Source: Mycolicibacterium sp. MU0050
GTDB taxonomy: Bacteria; Actinomycetota; Actinomycetes; Mycobacteriales; Mycobacteriaceae
Direction: 5' to 3'
Length of the DNA stretch: 64,000 bases
Assembly: GCF_963378085.1 (NCBI RefSeq)
Contig: NZ_OY726395.1
Span: 1,860,001 to 1,924,000 of the forward strand
Shown: positions 1 through 9,373 of the stretch, one piece after another
Numbering within the stretch: the first letter of the stretch is position 1
Layout: every line of letters begins with the position of its first letter
The notes under the pieces: model-generated
What the model was told of the DNA's origin: nothing
Seen by the model: only the letters and a program-made list of their open reading frames with translations
Database searches by the model: none
Program-made: the position numbers and the translations under genes

Positions 1-2
1 GC

Positions 3-311
3 TGGATCCCGCAGATCAGTTCCAAGCGTGTGGGTTTGGTGGCCAAGGGGATGACCTGGGACAACGAGACCATCCTCGACGAGCATCTGCGGTTGCGCAG
101 CATCTACCCGGACGTGAAGCTGCTGTGGTCGGGTGACTGGTCCACCTTCGACGGGCCGGGGTTCTGGGTGACCGTGGTGGGCCTGTGGTCGAACAACCCG
201 TACGAGGTGCTGGCCTGGTGCACGGAACAGGGGTTCGACCGGGACAACTGCATTGCCAAGGTAGTCAGCACGACGCATCCGGTAGCGGGGAGTACGAAGT
301 TGAATCCGTGA
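3..311 (+). CDS. C-terminal part of a mycobacterial-type hypothetical protein (5' end outside window)
   Basis: An open frame enters from the left edge and ends at the TGA at 309-311, giving about 102 residues. The readable part begins WIPQISSKRVGLVAKG and has the phrases LLWSGDWSTFDGPGFWVTVVG and AWCTEQGFDRDNC. From memory, similar segments occur as C-terminal domains of mycobacterial secreted or membrane proteins, including some Ser/Thr kinases, but I cannot assign this one. Two cysteines (AWC and DNC) could form a disulphide if it is extracytoplasmic. A strong hairpin follows the stop. The frame is open upstream with no start needed, so I treat it as a truncated gene rather than one starting at the GTG at 30. 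Confidence 0.65.
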   Translation, partial: WIPQISSKRVGLVAKGMTWDNETILDEHLRLRSIYPDVKLLWSGDWSTFDGPGFWVTVVGLWSNNPYEVLAWCTEQGFDRDNCIAKVVSTTHPVAGSTKLNP

Positions 312-372
312 TGTGGTGATGCCAGTGGTCCGCGGTGTATCCAGCCGCCCGCCGCAGGCGCCGCCTTCGGCG

Positions 373-416
373 CGTACCGACCGCACGCAGCGTTCCCGCT
401 GCGTGCGGTCGGTACG
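373..416 (+). terminator. Perfect 20-bp stem hairpin downstream of the first gene
   Basis: Bases 373-392 and 397-416 are exact reverse complements separated by a TTCC tetraloop. No T-run follows, which suits the U-tract-less hairpins common in mycobacteria. It lies about 60 bases after the stop of the left-edge gene. The rest of 312-568 shows nothing else I can name. Confidence 0.65.
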
Positions 417-568
417 AAGACGGTGTAGGTCGGGGACTGGCCGGCCCGGGACATTCGAGGCCTTGCCGGGACGATCGTCTTGAAGCAGTATTTCCCTGAG
501 TCCCGAATCGATCGTCAGTCGTGGCGATCTCACGGTGGTCAAGAACGTGGTGTTGAAGGTGGTCATCA

Positions 569-991
569 ATGAGTGGGCATGACGAGGTGGCGGATTCGCT
601 GTACAGCGCACTTTCACGGACACGCATTCCTGCTGAGAACCACGAGTTCATCCGTCAGATCACGGCGGCGGTCGGTGTGGTCGAATTCCGCGCAATGGCT
701 GTCGATTCTGATAAGCCATATGTGCGCGCAACAAGGCGGGACGGCCTTCCTGCGTTGCACATTCACTACGGCTTCACGAATGGCTTTGTTTCGGAAGATG
801 AAATTGTACGTGTCGCGGGCAATGGCGTGCCGCGTGAACAGAGCAGCCGAAAGGGCACCTGGTACGTTACCCATCCGACGACCAGGGTCGGCCCCCGTAA
901 CGACCGGGCCCGGGATGTCCGGCGGAATGCAGAATTTTGTGGTTGTGGCATGCAACGGTCCGTCAGCGGAGTGCGCAGCATTTGTGATTAG
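569..991 (+). CDS. Hypothetical protein upstream of vsr
   Basis: Opens with ATG at 569 after a GGTGG-like ribosome site; 140 residues. I do not recognise it. The first 110 residues look protein-like, with phrases such as GLPALHIHYGFTNGF and SSRKGTWYVTHP, while the tail is rich in Arg, Cys and Ser and looks out of frame. The gene may therefore be frameshifted near base 890 or simply end differently. It is the first gene of the island and lies 109 bases before vsr on the same strand. Base composition is lower in GC than the genes to its left, in keeping with imported DNA. Confidence 0.45.
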   Translation: MSGHDEVADSLYSALSRTRIPAENHEFIRQITAAVGVVEFRAMAVDSDKPYVRATRRDGLPALHIHYGFTNGFVSEDEIVRVAGNGVPREQSSRKGTWYVTHPTTRVGPRNDRARDVRRNAEFCGCGMQRSVSGVRSICD

Positions 992-1100
992 CGCATCAAA
1001 GGTGAGCCATCTACGGGTCGCGCACCAGCGGTCGGGCGCGGGACCAGGAAGTGCCGCGTGGCCGCATTCGGGACGAATCCGCTCGCGATCGGAGAGTTGA

Positions 1101-1568
1101 TTGTCGGCCCGGCCACCCGCATCCTCGGAATCCGTCCGCGCACGGATGAGCCGGCAGCGCCGGACTGGAACGGAGCCGGAACTACTGGTTCGGAGAATTC
1201 TCCATGCCCGGGGAATTCGGTATCGGGTCGACACGGCTCCGGAACCCGGTTTGCGATGCAAAGCCGACATCGTGTGGCGCGGATTGCGCCTGGCGGTTTT
1301 CCTGGACGGCTGTTTCTGGCACGGATGTCCCATTCACGCGACCAGGCCGAAGGCCAACGAAACGTGGTGGGCCCGAAAACTCGAAGGAAATGTCGAGCGA
1401 GATCGCCGGACTGACGCTGATCTCACGGCGCGGGGGTGGACCGTGCTGCGGTTCTGGGAACACGAGGATCCGAAAATTGTCGCCGACGCGATATGTCGGC
1501 AGCTCATTGATCTGCGAGCCGGCAGACGACCGGTTCAGATCACTCAGCCAGTGCGACACGGTCGCTGA
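1101..1568 (+). CDS. vsr: Very short patch repair endonuclease Vsr
   Basis: 155 residues from a TTG start preceded by GGAGAG; an internal ATG at 1144 is the alternative start. Vsr nicks next to T of T:G mismatches that arise when 5-methylcytosine deaminates, and is normally paired with a cytosine-5 methyltransferase. Family marks are visible in order: MSRQRRTGTEPELLVRRIL, the core ADIVWRGLRLAVFLDGCFWHGCP with the catalytic Asp in ADIVW, and WWARKLEGN followed by RDRRTDADLTARGWTVLRFWEHE. The length is normal for the family. Its 3' end overlaps by 29 bases the 3' end of the convergent methyltransferase, whose mutagenic side effects it would repair. Confidence 0.92.
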   Translation: MSARPPASSESVRARMSRQRRTGTEPELLVRRILHARGIRYRVDTAPEPGLRCKADIVWRGLRLAVFLDGCFWHGCPIHATRPKANETWWARKLEGNVERDRRTDADLTARGWTVLRFWEHEDPKIVADAICRQLIDLRAGRRPVQITQPVRHGR

Positions 1569-2640
1569 CGCGGACGCCGAGCGGGAACGCGCGCCCTTCC
1601 AGCCACGATGCAGCAACCGTTCGTTCGAGCTCTTCGCTGTCCAGCTCGATCTCCAGGGCAGCGGCGAGGACATGCACAGCCAGGAGCGGCGGTATCGCGT
1701 TGCCGATTTGCTGGCCGATGTCGTTGCCCGACCAGGGAAAGTCGTGGGGAAATGTTTGCAGCCTTCCGGCTTCCTGGTGGGAGAAGCGGCTCTCGCTCCC
1801 GTCGGCCATGAGGAGCCGGTTGCGCGTGACTTTGCCGGTTACCGTCGCAGAGGGTTCGTCGGACCGGCGCTCGCCGCGGTTCCGCGGATCTCCACCACTT
1901 CCATAGTTGGACACCACGGTGAACGCGGTGTCACGCTGAAGTGCTTCTTCCATCGACACCCAACGCTTGAGGCCCAACTCAGCCTGGTCCGCCGCACCGC
2001 GTCGGTACGCCTGATGGGTCGGAGTGGGGAGTGCAACGTTGTCGTCGCCGAATCGCGCAATCAAAATCGCGCGTCGTCGTGTCTGTGGGACGCCGAACTG
2101 CTCGGTCCTGAGCACGTCGACGTCGACGCCGTAGCCGTACCGTCTGAGAATCGTCCCGAACGCGTTCCAGATGGGCAGGACGGCCGGCACCTGCTCCAGC
2201 ACAATCGCTTGAAACGGCCTTCCCGCTTCCAGCGCGAGCAACGCCCACCGCAGGGGCTCCAGAACCAATCCGGTTCTGTCGTCGGCAAACCCGCCGCGCG
2301 GAATTCCCTCCCCGAGATGCCGCGCCATGTCCTCGGCTTCATGGATCAGCTCATCTACGACTTGTCTGCCGGACCCGGTTCCAGCAACGGTGAACGTCTG
2401 ACACGGGGGACCACCGGTCAGTACGTTCGCTTCAGGGAAATCGCCGGGGCCGTAGTTGCGGACATCCCCCTCGACGGTCTCGAGCCCCGCTTTCCGGCGC
2501 GTCGTGCATGCGTGGGCATCCCATTCGATACCGGTGGTCGGGATGTCGAGCCACGTCGCCCCGACGTCGAGGCCGCCGGGTCCGGCAAACAAATCGATGA
2601 TTCGGGGCGAAAGATCCAAGTCGATATCTTCCCGCGGCAT
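1540..2640 (-). CDS. DNA (cytosine-5) methyltransferase, DrmMII/Dcm-like
   Basis: 366 residues with ATG at 2640; the frame is open upstream but the family start is MPREDIDL. Motifs in order: I (DLFAGPGGLDVG), IV with the catalytic Cys (GGPPCQTF), VI as LEQVP in place of the usual ENV, VIII (QTRRRAILIA) and X (GQQIGNAIPP). It would methylate cytosine C5 using SAM, protecting host DNA. It is divergent from the GHKL-helicase gene at 2843 and convergent with vsr. Class 2 DISARM uses a 5mC methyltransferase (DrmMII), and drmA and drmB lie 7 kb away, so it may play that role here; the recognition site cannot be read from sequence. Confidence 0.9.
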   Translation of the reverse strand: MPREDIDLDLSPRIIDLFAGPGGLDVGATWLDIPTTGIEWDAHACTTRRKAGLETVEGDVRNYGPGDFPEANVLTGGPPCQTFTVAGTGSGRQVVDELIHEAEDMARHLGEGIPRGGFADDRTGLVLEPLRWALLALEAGRPFQAIVLEQVPAVLPIWNAFGTILRRYGYGVDVDVLRTEQFGVPQTRRRAILIARFGDDNVALPTPTHQAYRRGAADQAELGLKRWVSMEEALQRDTAFTVVSNYGSGGDPRNRGERRSDEPSATVTGKVTRNRLLMADGSESRFSHQEAGRLQTFPHDFPWSGNDIGQQIGNAIPPLLAVHVLAAALEIELDSEELERTVAASWLEGRAFPLGVRVSDRVALAE

Positions 2641-2842
2641 GCCCCAGATCGTAGCCGGCCGGAAGAGGTTCCACCACGGCGCCACGCAGCTGCATGGACA
2701 AGAGGCGACCGGGGCCGAAGGTAAACGTACGGTGACACCTTTGTCCCCTACCGGCGACAAATGTCGGACCCGAATGATAGACAGACTCACAAGCGGCGGG
2801 GGTCCGCGACCAACGAATGTTGGGCATACCGGGGAGGTAAGG
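2641..2842. promoter_or_regulatory. Divergent promoter region with an inverted repeat
   Basis: This 200-base gap separates the divergent methyltransferase and GHKL-helicase genes and must carry both promoters. It holds an inverted repeat, TTTGTC at 2740-2745 and GACAAA at 2756-2761, with partial matches further out. This could be an operator. A GGGGAGG ribosome site lies at 2831-2837, just before the GTG at 2843. No regulator gene is adjacent. Confidence 0.35.
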
Positions 2843-5800
2843 GTGTTAGCCAGGGGTTGGACCGATCCTGATCCTGCATTGGGCGGATTGGTTGACGATT
2901 TCCGTGATCGATGTATCCGCGTCTATCTGGAGGACCCGAACCGGGTCGAAGAGGACGCAGGCAAAGAACGCGGAATCGCCGAGGGCGGGTATGGCCGGAA
3001 GCAGATTCAAGAATTGGTGCAGAACGCCGCGGACGCACTCCAAGGAGCGCCGGGACGCATCCAGGTGAGTCTGACCGAGCAGGCGCTCTACGTCGCAAAC
3101 GAGGGCAACCCTTTCGAGGACACTGGTGTCCGCGCCCTGCTGTATACGCATCTGTCCAACAAGACTGGCACAGAGATCGGTCGGTTCGGGCTCGGGTTCA
3201 AGTCCATAAGCGGAATCTCGGACAACCCGCAGATATTCAGCCGCTCGGTGTCGTTCGAGTTCAGCAGGTCCCAGTCGGCAGAGCAGCTGTCGGCTGAATT
3301 GGATCGGCTCTACCGGCCGGCTGATGTCCCCGCGCTGCGCCTTGCTTGGACGCTCGACCCGGTTGCCGCTTTTCGGGCCGATCCGCTGCTGGCGGAGTTG
3401 TCGGGGTGGGCTACCACGGTGGTGAAGGTGCCGCTCAAGGCCGGAGCAGCGGCGCAACTTTCTGTCGAGATCCAAGAGTTCGACGAATCCTTCAATCTGT
3501 TCGCTCCGCACGTGCGGGTCTTGGATCTCGTCGACGATGTCGCCGGCGTGTCGCGCAGATTTGCGGCTGCCAAGAAGGGCAATCGTGTTACCCTGACCAC
3601 TCAGGACGGTGATCGGGAATGGTTGGTCGTCTCGACAGACCACAACCCCTCCGAACAGGCCTTGGAATCCGCGGGACATTCGGCACGCCGCAATACGGTC
3701 ACCGTCAGCTGGGCACTTCCGCTGGGCGGCGCCGCCGGCGTGGGTCAGCTGTCCGCTTATTTTCCGGTCAAATCCGACACCACCCTGAGCGGTCGTATCA
3801 ACGCGCCATGGAAACTGTCGGACGACCGCATCAACGTGATCGAGTGCCTTTTCAATCTCGAGATTCTCGAAGATGTGGTGCCCAAACTTGTTGTGGCGGC
3901 GCGAAAAGATTTGATTGCCGAACGGGCTTACGGTCGGTACATCGACGTCCTCCCCGCACGTGGTAAGGAAGTTCGCAGTTGGGCTGACAAAGTGCTCAAC
4001 GAGCCGGTTTTCCAGGCGCTCAGGGATTCTCGATGTCTACCGGATCTCGACGGCCAGCTACGCGCACCGTCTGGCCTGCAACGCGTTCCGGACGATGTCA
4101 TGGAGTACGCAAAGATGTGGCTGGAGGTCACGGGAAATCGCGGTGACTGGGTACACCCGGATTGCACCAGTACCGTTGAGCGCCGTTCCAAAGTGGATCG
4201 ACTGATGCAGGATGGCGACCGTCCCAAACCTGCGGGCCGCGTTCTGCAATGGCTGCAATCCGTTGTCGCGGACCCCAGCCCGGCCCAATCTGCAGCCGCC
4301 ATCGAACTGGCTGCAAACCTTGTGCGTAAGGGTGGTAACACGGAGATGGACGTCCGTGACGCCCGGATCGTGTTGCTGGAAAGCGGTTCGCTGGCTCAAC
4401 CCGTGCGTGGACGGTGCTTTCTCCGGACGAGCGGAGCACAGCATGGCACCTCATTCGTCCATGCGGACGTATCGGCGCGCGGGACGACGCTCGCTGCTCT
4501 GGAGGCACTCGGAGTCACTGCCTTCGAAGACGGCGGTGAGATGTTGGAGCTGCTCACCGAACTCCGGCGCACGGGCAAGGTGGACTGGGACGAGCTGTGG
4601 ATCGCCATGCGCGGGTCCGGCGTCCACCAGGTCTACGAGGCCTTCGAGAGTGTCCTCGAGGGGCAGGCAGATCGAATCATCCGCGTCAAGAACGGATCCG
4701 GTCGCTGGGTCTTGCCGCAGGGACTCTACATTGCAGGAGATTGCCTAAAGCAACTCAAGGAAGACGGCGAGTTCTTGGTCGACGGGGACTACCACGCCAG
4801 TGATCAGGAACTGTTGTACGTCCTCGGCGTCCGGTCTCGACCGTCGCGTGCAAAGTCGCGATCGAATGAACGATGGGTCTCCCGGTACGAGCGGGAAGTT
4901 CAGGCCCGGGTGGGAGAGGAATTCGGTCTGGGCGTCTATGCGCGCGAGGCGATTCGGATCGACGGGATCGACGGAATCCTGGGGCCGCTCGAGTGCCTGC
5001 CAGACCTGAGCGTGACCAATCGAACCGCCTTGACACTGGCGCTGTTGAATGACGTGGACGTGCCCCGTGTTCGGATCAGCCACCCGAGCGTCACCAAGGC
5101 GGCGCGCTACGTTGCGCCAGAATTGTGGTGGGCGCGACAGCACGGGTTTCTGCCGACAGTCCTCGGCCCGATGCCCGTCGCCGAGGCGTTCGTCGCAGAG
5201 GTCGAGGAGGCGCCGGAGGGTCTGCTCCCGTGTGTGACCCAGGTCGTCCTGAGTGCGGATGCCGAGGCCGTGCTGAAGCTGAAGAAAAAGATCAGTGATC
5301 TCGACCCAGCCGACTTCCAGAAACTGGTGGAGATGCACGTCGCCAAAGACGACATGCACCGCGTCGGGCAGGCGTACGCGTGGTGGTGCTGGATCCACAA
5401 GGAGTCGGGTGTTCCGGATCGACTGTGGGTTCGCATTGCAGGTCAGTGGTCTGAAGTGAACACGAAGAATGTGGCCGTCGTCCATCACCTGGATGCCTAT
5501 GCGGAGCTCGATCAGTTCGGTATACCGTGCGTGGTGGTGGACTCCGTCGACGATGTCCACACTCTCAGCGAATTGTGGCGTTGCCTGGAGGGTCCGGACC
5601 TGCCCGTCACCTACTCGTATGAGACGAGTGCCGAACCCGTTGTGCTCACAGACGCGTTCCCCGTGCTGGATGCCCTGGAGATCGATGACGAATTCGCCGA
5701 TCTCGTCTTGCAGAAGTGTCTGTCGCTGAGCAAGGTTGCGGCCGTTCCCGGACAGCCAGAAGTTCGGGTCACATGCGATTCAGGCCGTGAAGGGAGCAGG

Positions 5801-7555
5801 ATTCTCGTCACCGGCACCAACGATGGTCAGATCCTGAAACAGGTTCTGGGGCAACTGCTCCTCGACGATTCCGACCGGCATGTTGACGCGCTGCTCAGGG
5901 ACATGGAGCGGCGGAGGAACTCCGAGCACGTCCGGGCTGTCCGGAAGGCGTCGTCGGACGCGGAACGACTTCTGCTGCTCGTAGGGGAAGACCGTCTACG
6001 GCCGCTCATCCCCAAGGATGCACTCACCTACATAGCCAATGAGGGAGAGGTCGAACCGCGCGGCGTCGCTTTGGCCGAACTGTGTGTGAGCATGCTCGGT
6101 GTTCGTGCGCTCGAACGAGCTTGCAAGGTCGACCCGGAAGGGCTCCCCATCGCGCCGCCCTCTACCTGGGCCGGTTCGTTCACCACCCGCAAGTGGGTGA
6201 ACAACTTCGGGTTCGACGACGAGTGGGCCGGCCGCCCGGCCAGGCAACGCAACAAGCCGACCGAGTACGTCGAGGGCCCGACGCAACTCGAGCCGCTACA
6301 CGATTATCAGCAAGTGGTCTCCCGACGGCTACGAGACCTGTTGATCGGCAATGGCCCTCGGCGCGGCTACATCTCGCTGCCCACCGGTGCCGGAAAGACG
6401 CGGGTCGCTGTCCAGACGATCATCGAGACCATCAGCGACGGGAGCCTCGACGGGCTGGGCTCGAGTGGAACATTCGCCGGACCGATATTGTGGCTGGCCG
6501 ACGGAGAAGAACTCTGCGAGCAGGCCATAGACGCATGGTCCTACCTCTGGCGGGCCGCCGGTCGCCGGGACACCCAATTGATTCTCAGCCGATTCTGGTC
6601 GTCCTATGAGATGGAGGAAGAGGTTGGTGGCGTCCAGGTCGTTGTGGCGACGTGGCACAAGATCATGGCACGGGCGGTGGGCAGCGACGCGTATGCGTGG
6701 CTGGCCGAGGCCCCGATCGTCATCATCGATGAAGCACACGGCGCCTATACGCCCTCGTACACAACCATCCTCGAATGGCTGGGACGGTCTGCGAGGGAAC
6801 GGGACAAACCACTGGTCGGACTGACAGCGACCCCTTTCCGGGGACGGCGCGACAGTGCCCAAACAGAGTTGTTGTTGCGCAGGTTCGGCGACAATTGTTT
6901 GGACGAAGGTGTTTTCGGTGAGGATCTGCCGCAGGTCCGCCTGCAGCGGGATCGAGTACTCGCTCGCGCGCATCTGGAAATCCTCGATGGTGTGTCCATC
7001 GAGCTGTCCGAACGGGAGATCGAAGAGTTCAAGGAACTGGGTTGGCTCGCCAAGAGTGCAGAAGTGAGGTTGGGTCGTAACGAGGACCGCACCCGCACGA
7101 TCGTGGAGTCGATCATGAGCAAGCCGGACCACTGGCAGATCGTCGTGTTCGCCGCCTCGGTGGAGAACGCGCAGACATTGGCGACCCTGCTGACCCTGCA
7201 GGGAAGGCCGGCGGCATCGATCGATCAGGACACCAGTCCCGAGGACCGTCGCGTCGCCATCGAGCGGTTCAAGTCCGGAGAGCTGAAGGTGTTGACCAAC
7301 TACGCGGTGCTGTCCCAGGGATTCGACGCGCCGAAGACCGATGCCGTGTACATCACCCGTCCGACAAGCAGCGAGGTCAGGTACCAGCAGATGGTGGGCC
7401 GCGGTCTCCGTGGACCGAAAAACGGTGGCACGGAGGAGGTCTTGATCGTGAACATGCTCGACAACCTGATCGAGTTCGCCGACAGCATCGTGTATCAAAG
7501 CTTGAAAGACATCACAGAAGCAGAGCGTGAGCAGGAGTCTGCCGGTGTCGGGTGA
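2843..7555 (+). CDS. Sacsin-like GHKL ATPase fused to SF2 (DEAH) helicase
   Basis: 1570 residues from GTG 2843, chosen for the GGGGAGG site 5 bases upstream. The N-terminus is a GHKL/HATPase domain: N-box ELVQNAADAL at about residue 57 and glycine motif GRFGLGFKS at about 113, as in sacsin and HSP90 relatives. A long middle of about 900 residues has no motif I recognise. The C-terminal third is a RAD25-type SF2 helicase: LPTGAGKT at about 1179, DEAH at 1296, LTATPFRG, then QGFDAP and QQMVGRGLRG at about 1515. Known relatives pair such ATPases with restriction-type loci. The next gene (UvrD) overlaps its end. I infer DNA sensing or remodelling in a 5mC-based defence system; the exact role is unknown. 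Confidence 0.85.
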   Translation: MLARGWTDPDPALGGLVDDFRDRCIRVYLEDPNRVEEDAGKERGIAEGGYGRKQIQELVQNAADALQGAPGRIQVSLTEQALYVANEGNPFEDTGVRALLYTHLSNKTGTEIGRFGLGFKSISGISDNPQIFSRSVSFEFSRSQSAEQLSAELDRLYRPADVPALRLAWTLDPVAAFRADPLLAELSGWATTVVKVPLKAGAAAQLSVEIQEFDESFNLFAPHVRVLDLVDDVAGVSRRFAAAKKGNRVTLTTQDGDREWLVVSTDHNPSEQALESAGHSARRNTVTVSWALPLGGAAGVGQLSAYFPVKSDTTLSGRINAPWKLSDDRINVIECLFNLEILEDVVPKLVVAARKDLIAERAYGRYIDVLPARGKEVRSWADKVLNEPVFQALRDSRCLPDLDGQLRAPSGLQRVPDDVMEYAKMWLEVTGNRGDWVHPDCTSTVERRSKVDRLMQDGDRPKPAGRVLQWLQSVVADPSPAQSAAAIELAANLVRKGGNTEMDVRDARIVLLESGSLAQPVRGRCFLRTSGAQHGTSFVHADVSARGTTLAALEALGVTAFEDGGEMLELLTELRRTGKVDWDELWIAMRGSGVHQVYEAFESVLEGQADRIIRVKNGSGRWVLPQGLYIAGDCLKQLKEDGEFLVDGDYHASDQELLYVLGVRSRPSRAKSRSNERWVSRYEREVQARVGEEFGLGVYAREAIRIDGIDGILGPLECLPDLSVTNRTALTLALLNDVDVPRVRISHPSVTKAARYVAPELWWARQHGFLPTVLGPMPVAEAFVAEVEEAPEGLLPCVTQVVLSADAEAVLKLKKKISDLDPADFQKLVEMHVAKDDMHRVGQAYAWWCWIHKESGVPDRLWVRIAGQWSEVNTKNVAVVHHLDAYAELDQFGIPCVVVDSVDDVHTLSELWRCLEGPDLPVTYSYETSAEPVVLTDAFPVLDALEIDDEFADLVLQKCLSLSKVAAVPGQPEVRVTCDSGREGSRILVTGTNDGQILKQVLGQLLLDDSDRHVDALLRDMERRRNSEHVRAVRKASSDAERLLLLVGEDRLRPLIPKDALTYIANEGEVEPRGVALAELCVSMLGVRALERACKVDPEGLPIAPPSTWAGSFTTRKWVNNFGFDDEWAGRPARQRNKPTEYVEGPTQLEPLHDYQQVVSRRLRDLLIGNGPRRGYISLPTGAGKTRVAVQTIIETISDGSLDGLGSSGTFAGPILWLADGEELCEQAIDAWSYLWRAAGRRDTQLILSRFWSSYEMEEEVGGVQVVVATWHKIMARAVGSDAYAWLAEAPIVIIDEAHGAYTPSYTTILEWLGRSARERDKPLVGLTATPFRGRRDSAQTELLLRRFGDNCLDEGVFGEDLPQVRLQRDRVLARAHLEILDGVSIELSEREIEEFKELGWLAKSAEVRLGRNEDRTRTIVESIMSKPDHWQIVVFAASVENAQTLATLLTLQGRPAASIDQDTSPEDRRVAIERFKSGELKVLTNYAVLSQGFDAPKTDAVYITRPTSSEVRYQQMVGRGLRGPKNGGTEEVLIVNMLDNLIEFADSIVYQSLKDITEAEREQESAGVG

Positions 7556-9359
7556 ATGTCTGCAGGAGGTCGAGCTCAATGACGAACAACTCGAGGTCGT
7601 TGAAGCGCCTGCCGATGCGAGGCTACTGGTCATCGCGGGGGCGGGCCAAGGGAAGACCGAAGTAGTGGTCAGCAGAATCCGTAGCCTGGTACAGAATGAG
7701 GGGTTGGTGCCCTCCGATGAGGTGCTCGTCCTCAGCTTCTCCCGCGCCGCCGTGTCAGCAGTCCGAACACGTTTGGACGTGCGGGATGTCGCCCCGCCCA
7801 ACGTACGCACATTCGATTCTTTCGCAAGTGTGTTGCTCATGGGAGCGGGTATCCAGCCCGAGGGCAGCTTCGACGCGCGCATTCGTCGTGCGACACAGAT
7901 GCTGAGGGAGGCAGAGGACGTACCCGAGGAAATCGAGCTTCTGCAGCATGTCATCCTCGACGAGGTTCAAGATCTGGTCGGAGATCGCGCGGATTTCGTT
8001 CTGGCGCTACTCAAATGGCTCGATGAGGATGCAGGCATCACAGCACTCGGGGATCCGTTACAGGGCGTGTACGACTTCCAGCTCGAGGACTCGCTGAGCA
8101 AGACCTCCGCAACCGAGGTGTTCGAAACGTTGACCGATTTTTTCGGCTGCGACACCGTCGGCTTGGGCAAGAACTATCGGGCGCGAGGGAAGATCCCGAA
8201 GCAAGTGGTCATCTTGGGTGAAAGACTCCGAAAGCTCGACGACGGTGATGTTGCTGAGGAACTTCTCGAGGATCTGCTGCTCGACATTCCGGATCGCGGC
8301 GAGATCGAGGAGTGGTACGAATTCGTCACGCCGGCTGGGGACAAGAAGACTGCCGTCTTGTGCACGACCAACGCGGAAGTACTGCGGGTGTCGCGGTACC
8401 TCAATGAAAAGTCCGTTGCGCATGCTGTGCGCAGACAGTCACAGGATTTCGGTGCTGCGCGGTGGATCGCGGGCGCGCTCGGTCCATTGCCCGGCCCGCG
8501 GGAACGTCAATCCGAGGTCGAAGCCGCGCTCGAGCGTCTACTCGCCGAAAACGACGTGCCCCAGAAGTGGGCAGAATTGAAATCCGTCGAAGGCCGCACA
8601 GTCAACCATGATTCGTTGGACATCAGCAGAGTTCACCGTCTCGTGAAGGCACGGGCGTTGCCGCTCTCGCTGACCGAGCCGGACCACAGCTCGGTGATCG
8701 TCTCGACAATCCATCGCGCCAAAGGCTTGGAGTTCGATACCGTCTTCATGGTCGAACCCAACTGGTTGCCAGAAGACGAAGACAGCTGGACGAGGGTGCG
8801 TCGGGAGTACGTGGCCTTGAGTCGGGCGCGCGATCACATCTACACCTGCCGACTGCCCGAGTCGAGAACGAAGATCAAGGCCGACGACCGACTGGGACGG
8901 TTCAAAGAGGAAGCTTGGAGCCGGCGGAGGCGCGGTTCGACATGGCCGAGGGCATTCGAATTCCTGTATGGGGACGTGGAAACGGCATACCCAGCGTCGA
9001 CTCAGACAGTTGACGCCCGACAGATCCAGCAGACGCTGCAATCGTTGAATCGGGTCGGCATCAGAGTCTATGCAGAACTCGACGAAGCTGAATCCACTGA
9101 CGACGCTCCTTCGTACCTCTTGGTCACTCAGGACCAGCAACCTCTTGGACGTACCAGCGGGGCATTCGACAGCGCCTTTCAAAGGACATTTGGCTGGTTG
9201 GACAACCGTCCGACGGTCATCGATGGACTCACCTTGGTGTCGGTGGAGACGGTCGCAGGTGACCATCGCGAGTCGGAAAGAGCTGGTCTGGGAAGCTCGG
9301 GATTCTGGCTGGTACCGCGAATTGCCGGCCTGGCCCGTCCCGATCTGACCACGACATAG
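7545..9359 (+). CDS. UvrD/Rep-like superfamily 1 helicase
   Basis: 604 residues. GTG 7545 is preferred because AGGAG lies 7 bases upstream; GTG 7527 is in frame and also possible. Both overlap the end of the preceding gene, so translation is probably coupled. SF1A motifs are in order: Walker A VIAGAGQGKTEVV near the N-terminus, motif II ILDEVQD, LGDPLQGVYDF, NYRARGKIP, STIHRAKGLEFDTVFMV and EYVALSRARDHIY. It is a 3'-5' translocase type. It has no recognisable nuclease domain, and the last 150 residues are unassigned. It sits in one run with the GHKL-helicase, drmA and drmB genes. Confidence 0.87.
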   Translation: MSGECLQEVELNDEQLEVVEAPADARLLVIAGAGQGKTEVVVSRIRSLVQNEGLVPSDEVLVLSFSRAAVSAVRTRLDVRDVAPPNVRTFDSFASVLLMGAGIQPEGSFDARIRRATQMLREAEDVPEEIELLQHVILDEVQDLVGDRADFVLALLKWLDEDAGITALGDPLQGVYDFQLEDSLSKTSATEVFETLTDFFGCDTVGLGKNYRARGKIPKQVVILGERLRKLDDGDVAEELLEDLLLDIPDRGEIEEWYEFVTPAGDKKTAVLCTTNAEVLRVSRYLNEKSVAHAVRRQSQDFGAARWIAGALGPLPGPRERQSEVEAALERLLAENDVPQKWAELKSVEGRTVNHDSLDISRVHRLVKARALPLSLTEPDHSSVIVSTIHRAKGLEFDTVFMVEPNWLPEDEDSWTRVRREYVALSRARDHIYTCRLPESRTKIKADDRLGRFKEEAWSRRRRGSTWPRAFEFLYGDVETAYPASTQTVDARQIQQTLQSLNRVGIRVYAELDEAESTDDAPSYLLVTQDQQPLGRTSGAFDSAFQRTFGWLDNRPTVIDGLTLVSVETVAGDHRESERAGLGSSGFWLVPRIAGLARPDLTTT

Positions 9360-9373
9360 GAGTTACAGCCGCG

